Below, piece by piece: positions 32,612-41,412 of a DNA stretch of 64,000 bases. The notes under the pieces were generated by a model. That model was not told where the DNA came from. It saw nothing but the letters and a program-made list of their open reading frames with translations, and ran no database searches. Position 1 is the stretch's first letter, and the number at the start of each line of letters is the position of its first letter. The DNA lies in the NCBI GenBank assembly GCA_028554755.1, contig JAPTOF010000029.1, forward strand, positions 124,001-188,000, given 5' to 3'. This DNA comes from Cordia subcordata. Taxonomy: Eukaryota > Streptophyta > Magnoliopsida > Boraginales > Cordiaceae. The position numbers and the translations under genes were made by a program.

Positions 32612-34470
32612 TGTTAGGGATAGTACACCATAAAGCTCACTTGTATATGACATTTTGGATGTTAAACAATGTATAATCATTTTGCTAAATGGCACTATGA
32701 GTTTCTTACATATTATCTCCGATATGTTTTATTGATGTATGTATAAAGGTCCTTTAACTTGAACTAATGACTTCGGCGCACAATAAGACTGGACGTACAG
32801 TAGGTCCAAGTCTAGATTTAGTCATATCATAAATCGAGTCAATAACCGAATGGTAGCATTGGGTACTTTACTGGGATAAGGCTATATTGAGCAAGTCTCC
32901 TCTTTGAGGGTGATCTACCTAGGTCCTTGAAGGACTTTTCTGATTTGTCTCGATAGTCCGTGTGTCATGTGTTGGACAGGACCATTGTGAGTATGTTTTC
33001 TAGAGATGTCCTATCGAAGAAAGAAAACAAGATACTCACTTCTACAAAATGATCATTACTCTTAATATTGAGCATATGTGGATGAACTAATGAAGTTAGG
33101 GTTTGGTACTTTGATTCACTGTAGGTGAGATCTTACTTTATTAGGATAAGCACCCTTGTGCCTTGAGTGCTAAGTTCTAATTAATTAAAACATGCATATG
33201 CAATATGAAATCTATATGCCCCCTTTGGGATTGTCCAAATGTCTTCCAAATCTAGATCTAGTGATACTACCTTTATGTGTGTATAAATCATATGGCTTAA
33301 GGGTCGCTCCTTAGATCAAGAGAATCCATGACCAAGGATGATTGGCAATGGGACAAGAAACCCAATGGAAAAAGATGCAGCTAAAGAGGTGATAGTACAC
33401 AAGCCAAAGGACTAGCCATAGCTGTGGGTATACATAGAGGGGCATTATGGTTAGCTGTTTAGTAGGTCACGGACAAAGTTCACATTCTTTTGTGATAAGC
33501 ATTTGGGAAATAACAATTATTCTTGGAGCGCAATTTTGATCTTTTGATGGAATAGATCGGAGTTAAAAAATAATTATTGTGTCGCCTAGATTGGGCAAGG
33601 ACATTTTGTATTATTTTTGGAAGCTAAGGTTAATTGTGTCTTCTTGGTCCCTTCCCTAGTTGAAATGACTTTGAAAGAGTAATACTGAAAGAGAAAATTT
33701 CATGTTGTGGTAGTAGCCTTATTGCGCCAAAGCTTAGAATTGGGTTTAGGCTTTCTTTAGAGTCCAAGATAACCTAATTAGGCTTGGGCCTCCACATCGA
33801 TTATGGGTTATATGTTAGGCTTGGATTGTGGGCTTGGCCTAATCTTCCAAGACATGTGCTAGAAAGTTACTACAAAAAGAATTCAAATTGTACAAGTAAC
33901 TTTTATGACATGTAGCAAGTATTCACTACAAAAAAAAAGTTTTCCACATCGAAAGTTTTCAAGGTTTAGGTGCCAAAATTTTCCTATAAATAGGCAAGAC
34001 CTTAAACCATTTTTAGTATCCAAAAATTTTGTAGTTGATCTCTTCTATTTTGGCAAGAAAACACTAACAACAAATATTACACACTTATTGTTTGGCTTTT
34101 GCTTTGAGATTTCCAAGAGCACATTACTTTGCTTCTTCCTACACAAGAGGCTATTCTCTCAAGATAAGTCTCTTTAATCATAGCGAAGAAGACTTAGGAG
34201 TTTTCTATTGCAACATCCTTACAGTAGAATTTTTTGTGGCCTTGTTTGTGAATGGGAACGAAGCTCATGACGGTTATAGCTTCATCAAAGGCTCCAAGCA
34301 TCAAGAGGTTAGCTTTACATATTTTTGCAAATACTAGTTATGTTCTATATGTTCTTAAGCATATTCTTGTGTGTGTTGTGTGGTTATTTTACTTTCCTAG
34401 CATGTTTTCTTGGTAGAATTTTTGAAAATATGGGCTAGGATAGACCATATGTAATATTATTGATCCAACA
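32612..34470 (+). repeat. C3 3' LTR (1.86 kb)
   Basis: TGTTAGGGATAG to 'tattgatccaaca'. Collinear with the solo LTR at 54,837-56,730. A TATA-like 'cctataaatagg' lies at about 33,985, followed by a short transcribed region. Overlapping small frames at 33.9-34.3 kb are LTR sequence, not genes. Confidence 0.88.
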
Positions 34471-34902
34471 TAAGTAACGTCTTTTAGAGGTTCTTAGGAA
34501 ACATAGGATGGCTATTCCTTCTAAGGAGATGTAAAGGAGGCAAACCCACACATAAGCAAAGTTGTTAACAAAGAGATCATTAAGCTTTTAAACGTAGGTA
34601 TTATTTATTTGATCTTCGATAGTGAGTGGGTTAGCCCAGTTCAAATTGTCCCTAAGAAGCCTAGGATAACCATTGTAAGGAATGAGAAAGGAAAGCTTAT
34701 CCTTACGTGTACTTCCACGAGTTGGAGAGTTTGTATTGACTAGAGGAAGCTTAACTCCAAAACTAGGAAGGGTCATTTCCTATTGTCTTTTCTAGACTAG
34801 ATTTTAGATAGAGTAGCTGGGCATAGCTACTACTGCTTTCTAGATGGCAATTCCGGATGTAATCAGGTTCTTGTGTTTCCCGAGGACCAAGGGAAGACCA
34901 CT
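34471..34902 (+). pseudogene. pol: Athila-like RT fragment (G4)
   Basis: Codons equivalent to G1 61,256-61,745 can be read: 'KEIIKLLNVGIIYLIFDSEWVSPVQIVPKK', 'RKLNSKTRKGHFLLSFLD', 'RVAGHSYYCFLDGNSGCNQ'. An internal deletion removes the segment between 34,500 and 34,520 relative to G1. It starts at the C3 LTR and ends exactly where the next LTR begins, in the middle of the RT domain (after 'GKTT'), so this is a scrap of a gypsy element into which both neighbours inserted. Confidence 0.83.
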
Positions 34903-36030
34903 GATGTGTTGTGTTTTTGTGTGCATTTATGTTGTTATTTTCTCATGTTTAAGAGGTGTTAAGTACTCATATAGATGCTTTAGTGTAATACTTATGTTAA
35001 GAATGGGCTTAAGCGTAAATAACTGTACATATTGAGTTTAAGAGACAATTGCTATACTAATTGCTTTTTTTCAATGATTTAGGTGAACTTTGGGTTAAGA
35101 TCAAGATTGGACGTTGATGGGTGATGAAGATAGGAGATGCACGAGTCAAGGGAAGAAGATCAGAGGCTGAAAAGACAAAAAAAATAGAGGAAGAAAAGGC
35201 AGGCCACTCTAAAGAGCTATCAGAAAAAGCCGGTCGACTACCCCTTCAGAGCCAGTCGACCGGCCAGTCCGAAAAGCACCACTTTAGAAGCCAATCGACC
35301 TATAGTGTACAGATGCTGATATGAAAAAAGCTTGATTTTCAGACTTCAATATGGGAGAGGATTTTTAAACCCAACACATACACTTCACACCTATATCTCA
35401 CATACTTAATCGAGTTTTCATCTACCTCACACACTCTCTCACACATTTATCACCATGAATCAAGTGGATTTAGAAGGTTTCAGACATTTGGGTTCAAGTT
35501 TGCTCAAGAGTTTTATACAAGATCAACTAGGATGAAAGAGAAGCTTCATAATCTCTCTTTCATTCTATTTTGTATTATGATTAAGTTGACTTGTATAGGG
35601 TGATTCAGCTTATGTAATGGGTTAACTATATACTCTTATGATTTGGGATTTGATGGCTGAATATATGCATATTTTAATTTTCTTGTTTAAATAGTTATTT
35701 TCTCATTCATGTCTAAGTGTTTGATAAAATGCCTAAATGAGTAGCATGTGTATAACTGGAAGTCCATTTGTTACTAAACACATCTAATCCTTACTATAAT
35801 CATGTCTATGTGTTTATAAGTGGATGCTATAATATAGGTAATGCTTATATTCATATCTATATGCATGTTTGCATACGTAGTAGTGAATATGACTTCAATA
35901 ATGCAGTAGTGAATATGACTTCAATAATGCAGTAGTGAATATGACTTCAATAATGCATACATGTTGGTTGTTAATCAATTTTAATGGTGTAATCCGAGCA
36001 TGAAAATCTTTGGTAGTTGAATAGATCCCA
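34903..36030 (+). repeat. Family A gypsy LTR, plus strand, 3' truncated
   Basis: Starts TGATGTGTTGTG inside the RT fragment, without a PPT, so it belongs to another insertion. GTCGACC patch at 35,229-35,300. A 26-bp unit ('tagtgaatatgacttcaata' plus six bases) is repeated three times at 35,881-35,957. The sequence stops near 36,030, where a partial copia LTR begins. Confidence 0.8.
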
Positions 36031-36395
36031 TTATTTGGGCATATTATGGATTTAGGAATTCCATTATTCTAAGCCCAAAGAGTTGGGCTTATAGGGTTGT
36101 GGGGATGGACTTTATGGAAAGACATATCTTCCTATATAAGGAGAGTTCTCATTATTTCTTGTATGTATGTTTTTGTGAAAACCTAATATAGAGAACTCTG
36201 TTCCAAAACCCTAACCAAAAGTTAGCCTCCTCCCACTAGTTCTTGATCACGTACGAAGAGAAGAAGCTCAACGCTTACGCAAGCCAAAGCTTTTAGCGCA
36301 AGAACTACGAGGTATTTCTAAATCTCTAAAATTTTTAAATTGTAGAGTTTGATCCTGTGTGAGGAAATCTGGGGATAGTTTCCACGATTTCTTTC
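36031..36395 (+). repeat. C1 second LTR, last ~365 bp
   Basis: Matches the end of the C1 LTRs (25,515-25,924 and 47,890-48,255), including 'aagcccaaagagttgggctt' and 'ccacgatttctttca'. Its left part is replaced by the family A LTR. Confidence 0.88.
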
Positions 36396-36397
36396 AA

Positions 36398-36409
36398 TGG
36401 TATCAGAGC
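36398..36409 (+). other. C1 primer-binding site, second
   Basis: TGGTATCAGAGC, exact, two bases after the partial LTR. Confidence 0.92.
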
Positions 36410-36635
36410 AAAAGCTCTTTTTGTTTCTGTTTCATGATTTATCGCTCATTTTTGAGTTATATATGTGTATATGATACTCATGTCTTAACATCCTTATTTT
36501 ATGCAATCAGATTATATACATGTGCCTAAAATGATTTTTTTGCCTAGTCATTATTTTGGTTCAACTTGCATTCTACCCGAGTTTTAACCTTGGGGTTTAT
36601 CACCATCATTATTGCTATAAAGTCCAAGCCAGAAT
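36410..36635 (+). other. C1 leader, second copy, first part
   Basis: Nearly identical to 25,938-26,160. Homology stops around 36,620-36,635, where MULE sequence begins, and resumes at 41,413 with the equivalent of 26,899. About 730 bp of leader present in the first copy is missing here. Confidence 0.8.
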
Positions 36636-36657
36636 TTTTTTTGACCCAAAAATCAAA

Positions 36658-37065
36658 ATGTTACGTAGAATTTGTCCAAATATACCACACAAAATCAAAA
36701 TTCATCCAGATACAACTTACGATGAATTTGTTTCTCGTGTAATTATAAAACTAGAGTTGCGTTCGAGCATCGATAGGGTTAACTTATGCTATCGTAACCC
36801 TAGATGGGATGCTATATTGTAACAGATATATTATTATCCAAGTGCAATAATTGATGATGAAGATATGCAGGAGATGTATGGGACAGCTTACTGTGAATGG
36901 AACCGTTGTGTGGCGCACGTAATAGTAGACGTTCAGTTTGACGACGTGTATGTAACGTAGATAATGCCCGACGTCCCGTACCAGTCTAACATGCTGGACC
37001 TAAATGCACCACCATCATATGTGGAAAATGAACATATCAATATTGCAACAACAGTGACGGAGTTT
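36658..37065 (+). pseudogene. MULE transposase, N-terminal part
   Basis: From the ATG at 36,658 the frame reads a MULE N-terminal domain: 'HPDTTYDEFVSRVIIKLELR', 'VNLCYRNPRW', then after a TAA 'YYPSAIIDDEDMQEMYGTAYCEW' and 'VIVDVQFDDVYV', typical of the segment before the MuDR zinc-binding domain. A second stop (TAG) falls near 36,958. It continues 'QSNMLDLNAPP' to the solo LTR at 37,071 and resumes after it. Function would be binding and cutting the transposon ends in the nucleus; this copy cannot be translated. Confidence 0.75.
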
Positions 37066-37070
37066 GCTAC
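37066..37070 (+). repeat. Target-site duplication, left copy
   Basis: GCTAC, identical to 38,693-38,697 on the other side of the solo LTR. Confidence 0.88.
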
Positions 37071-38692
37071 TGATATCATTATTTGAGCACAAGTCTAAAT
37101 AGCTCGCAAGTGTATGGGACGTGTGAAGCATAGTGTGTGCAAGTGCGGGGTCGAATCCATAGGGAGGCTACCTTAGTTTAGTCTCTATGTGCTCGGGTGC
37201 CTTAAACTAGTTACGTGCGTGTTTGTACTTACTTTGGGATGGAAGGGAGCTCGGAAAAAGGAAAATAAAAACTAATCTATGGAGGAACTCAAAGGAGCCA
37301 AACTACGGAAGGAAACACTAATAAAGAAGAAGGGGACCTAGGGCGATTGCATTGCAATAAGACTTGGGCTATGATAACAGATGATGTCTATCTAAGGCTC
37401 GGGACTTCTATTGCCGTTGTGTTGATCGGGGCTCTTTTAACCAATCCTAGTGGTTCAACCCGTTAGCTAGATTTAAAGCTAAGGGCCAATCACTCCTAGC
37501 CTACACAATCCGTGCTTAGAACTTATCCTCTTAGCTGGATTTAAAGCCAAGGACTAGCACCTAAACACTATGTGACATTAAGGCTCGATTAACCAACACT
37601 AACGAGGGTGAGGGATGCTCTAGTCTAGGTTAAGTTATCTGCTTCGCTGGATTTAAAGCTAAGGACTAGCACCTAAACTTGACTAAGCATAGCATGTAAC
37701 CTATTAGCTGGACTTAAAGCTAAAGCCTACTCTACTAAGCAAAGCCACGAGATTAAGCACAATCACATCACCCATATAAGTAGATAAGAGCATTTGAGGC
37801 ACAAATAACACATGCATATTCACTTAGGCATTTTAACAAACACATAGACATGTTTGATTTCCAGTACATAGACATATTGAATCATGCCATAAATTTATGT
37901 AAATAAACATGTATTAAGAGCCAAAGATCTACACAAATCCATTACTCAAAGCCCTAATCTAATATACAACAAAAATCAACCCTAAATCTAGCCTAATCTA
38001 GCAATATATTTACAAGAAATAGAGAAAGAACAAGAAGAACTTCCCTAAATTTTTGCTTCCAAATCCATACAAATCCTTCAAATCTTTGTTTAGTACTTCA
38101 ATCCTAGCTTGGTGTGGGGTTTAGATGGTGGTTTAGGGTGTTTTGTGAAGTGGGTAAAGGGTTAGGGTTTATTAGGATTTACGAAATAAAAGTTCCTCCC
38201 TTGAAAATGAGCAGAAACGAGCTTTTTATGGATTTCTTCAGCTCACAGCCGGTCGACCTAGTCGGTCGACGGGCTCCTCTTTCTTGCTCGATCAACTTAA
38301 ATCATGATGCTCTCTAGAATGGCCGGTCGACCTGCTCTTGAGGAACTCGACCAGCTTCAAATCTTTTATTCTCTGGAGCGGTCGGTCGACCTAGATAGTT
38401 GACCGGCTCTTCTTCTAAGTTGACCGGCTGGATCAGAATGATCTCTTTATTTCTTTTCTTCCGATCTTCATCCGTTAGCTCATTTCTTCCTCGCATAAGC
38501 TTGAACCCTTCCAAAACACTCCTAAAACATGGAATATAACACTTAATATAGTATTTATGCACCTAAATACATTATGTACAAATATTAACAAATATGCATA
38601 AACTTTGTACTAAGTGCACTCAATTATACTCTAAACACCCTTAAATGTGCATGCAAAAACTAGATGCAAACACGCACAAATGACACACATCA
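37071..38692 (-). repeat. Family A solo LTR in the MULE (1.62 kb)
   Basis: On the minus strand TGATGTGTGTC (38,692) to TGATATCA (37,071), with perfect GCTAC flanks and no internal region, so it arose by LTR-LTR recombination. It has a strong GTCGACC cluster at 38,247-38,430, with several near-exact GGTCGACC sites, and a TATA-like 'cataaaaagc' at 38,221-38,230. It is about 470 bp shorter than the other complete copies. Confidence 0.92.
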
Positions 38693-38697
38693 GCTAC
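38693..38697 (+). repeat. Target-site duplication, right copy
   Basis: GCTAC, matching 37,066-37,070. Confidence 0.88.
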
Positions 38698-40560
38698 TTT
38701 TTCCATTTCCCCACAACCACATTTCACTTTTGAAGTCGGAGGACCCTCTCATCATGACGGTGGCACGGAGGAGAGATGTGACGTCGCAGTATATACTGTT
38801 TTGTCTGAGGCAGATGAGGAAAACGAGGACGGTGAATCGAAAGATCAAGAAGAAGATGCAATCTCAGAAGCAAGTTTGAACTACCAAATTGAGAACGAGG
38901 TAGAAAGACCAGATGTTGATGCAGAGACGGAGGTAAATGAGGAAGACGCAGTGGAGTTCCATACTGCTAGGAATGAATTCTACACAACAAGTAGGCACGA
39001 GGTCACCAAACATCCAGTATGGGACCCAGACAGGATGGAACTAGCCAAAGGAATGGTGTTCCCATCCAAAGTGGATGGGATAAGGGCTGTTCAATAGTAC
39101 GCAACAAGAATACAAAAGAAATATAGAGTCGTCAAGTCGAGTAAGACCCTATGGAAGGTACGATGTAGGGAAGCACATAGTGGAATTATAGAATGCCCAT
39201 GATATGTATGTGTAATAAGGAAAGCAACGCACAAACAGTGGGAGATCATGTAGTATGATGCAAGACATGTATGTATGGCGCAAATAACTACATCGAGGCA
39301 CAGAAATTTGACCTCGGGATTGGTTGGATATTTGGTGAGGCATTTCATAGCTAAGAAGGCTGATTACAAGGTCAGGCTTATCCAAGCTCACATGAAAGAA
39401 AAGCTTAACGCGGATGTCAATTACGGAAAAGCATGGAACGGCTAGAATAAAGCAATTGAACTAGTGTATGGCAATTGGGACACGCCGTATCAAATGCTTC
39501 CACAATTTCTTGGTGCCGTGATGGCCAAGAATCCAGGTAGTGTTGTGAGATATAGGTTCGCCGAAGGCTTAACGTATGCTGAAAAAATTTTCGACATGGT
39601 TTACTGGGCGTTCGATCCATGCATCGTAGCATGAAGGCATTGTAAGCCCGTTGTTTCGCTGGATGGCACACACTTACAGGGGAAGTACAAGGGTCATCTC
39701 TTAGTTGTATTAGCCATAGACGCTCACTGCCAAGTGTTGCCGTTTGCTTTTGCCGTTGTGGACGTAGAGACAACTCGTACTTGGTCGTGGTTCTTACATC
39801 AGTTGCTTGAAAAATTTTTCACTAGGATGCCCCAAGTGTGTATCATTTCAAATAGGCATGTAGGCATCGCATTTGCAATCAAACGAGTTACACGTGACGG
39901 TCAACTTCAAATAAAACATCGTGTCTGCTTGAGACATCTGAAGAGCAATGTGATGAAAAGATGGAGAAATCAATTCATTAAAGACATGTGTTGGATAGCT
40001 GGCCGAGAATGTCAAGCACGCAAACATTTGCATGCAATGAACATGGTCCTTGCTGTGGACCCTAGTCAGAATGGTGTTGGCAGATGAGTACACAAGTTCC
40101 TTTCTGATATCCCTGTCGATACATGGACCATGAGTGCTAATGGGGGATTCAGATGGGGTGTGATAACCACAAATAATGTCGAATGCTTCAATAGTGTCCT
40201 CGTCGGTGCAAGGGGTTTACCCATCCAGCCCTTGTTACTAATATTTTTATGAAGATAAAAGATTACTTTCATGATCGGTTAGTCCATGCCATGTAGTTGG
40301 AAAGTGAAGGTTATCGCCTCCCTCTTAGTATGAGGGAGCTATTTGAGAAGTGGGAGACCTCGTCGCATCGCCATCACGTACTTAGTTTCAGAGAGGATGG
40401 CAGATACCAGGTCGGTTGGTTGCCAGTGCGATGGAACGAGAATCCGCTAAACCAGGTTGTCAACTGGGAAGAAAATACGTGTACTTGCAGCAAGTGGGTT
40501 GAATATCACTTGCGGCAAGTGGGTTGAATATCACTTGCTATGCTCGCATGTGCAAACAAT
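38698..40560 (+). pseudogene. MULE transposase, catalytic part
   Basis: An acidic segment (38,801-39,097) ends in 'KGMVFPSKVDGIRAVQ', the start of the MuDR DNA-binding domain; it continues past a TAG. The catalytic core follows at 39,480-40,260: 'VVSLDGTHLQGKYKGHLLVVLAIDA' holds the first Asp. The second Asp is lost, since 'CIISNRHVGI' has Asn where relatives have Asp. 'VCLRHL' is the conserved C-x2-H, and 'NNVECFNSVL' carries the Glu. A SWIM zinc finger ends the protein ('NTCTCSKWVEYHL...CSHV'), but a 25-bp tandem duplication (40,491-40,540) shifts its frame. Stops at 39,444, 39,633 and 40,085. Confidence 0.85.
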
Positions 40561-40972
40561 TTCTCGGTTTAGGAGTTTAATGTGGAGAACATAATAACAC
40601 AAAGATAATATTAATCATCCATCGTCGTCATCATAATCACAATAATAAATAATGATAATAATATCAATAATAGTAATAATAAAATTAATAATAACATCTA
40701 ACATACAGCATTAATCATCCATCATCATCATCATTATCACAATAATAAACAACAATAATAATATCAATAATAGTAATAATAAAATTAATAATAACCTCTA
40801 ACATATAACATAACCATCCATCGTTGTCGTTATCATCATCACCATCATAATAATAAATAATGATAATAATATCAATAATTGTATTAATTAAATTAATAAT
40901 GACATCTAACATATAACATATAACATGGTCGTGATAAAAATAATAACATTATTAATAATAATGTTAATCTTC

Positions 40973-41009
<37 letters not shown>

Positions 41010-41412
41010 TATTAAGTCTATTTCTAATAATCATGCTATATATATTAACAACAATTAAAATTAAATTAAAAATTAACACAAACTAAAATTCTAATCTACA
41101 ATTCTAAAAAAAATTAAAATTCAAATTAACACAAACTAAAATTAACTATAAAAAAATTACACGATCTAAAAACAAATTTCATAACTTAAAACGTTAAATA
41201 TAATTGCAAAAAACAACATAAAATTAAAATAACTTACAATATTATGGCAATATTCTCGCAATGACGTTGGAAAGCTAAAAATTTTGTGTGAGGAAATAAG
41301 AGAAAAAAAAAAGAAAATCGGGTGTGGGGTGGGGGGAGAATGAGGGAAAACTGAAGTGGAGCTGAATTTATAGAAGGCAGTTGCGTTCCAGGAACGCGGT
41401 CCTCGTTCCCAG
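40561..41412 (+). repeat. MULE 3' region: trinucleotide tract and hairpin
   Basis: 40,590-41,010 is built from AAT/ATC/CAT-type triplets, with ~130-bp higher-order repeats (blocks ending 'aacatctaacata...' recur at 40,695, 40,795 and 40,900). After AT-rich sequence, 41,383-41,397 is a perfect 7-bp-arm palindrome (gcgttccaggaacgc), followed by 'cctcgttccc'. No gene is seen. Confidence 0.7.

Larger units (their letters stand above)
29384..34470 (+). mobile_element. C3: Ty1/copia element, 5' truncated
   Basis: From the gag zinc knuckle through protease, integrase, RT and RNase H to a PPT and a complete 3' LTR. 5' LTR and most of gag are missing at the junction with the family A LTR. Right flank TAAGT (34,471-34,475). 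A solo LTR of the same family is inserted in G2 at 54,837. Lineage within copia is not resolved (possibly Tork or TAR type). Confidence 0.88.
36636..41412 (+). mobile_element. Mutator-like element (MULE) with a solo LTR inside
   Basis: A MuDR-type transposase reads on the plus strand in two parts around a family A solo LTR. Limits are set by where copia leader homology stops and resumes. The 3' side (40,561-41,412) is noncoding: a long trinucleotide-rich tract, then a GC-rich end. I cannot identify terminal inverted repeats or a 9-bp target duplication, so the ends may be lost. Confidence 0.78.

Noticed and set aside
33905..34337. Two overlapping frames in the C3 LTR
   Set aside because: The homologous solo LTR at 56.2-56.5 kb does not keep them open, so they are chance frames.
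35881..35957. Short repeats considered as a CRISPR array
   Set aside because: The units are directly adjacent, without unique spacers, and the context is a plant LTR.
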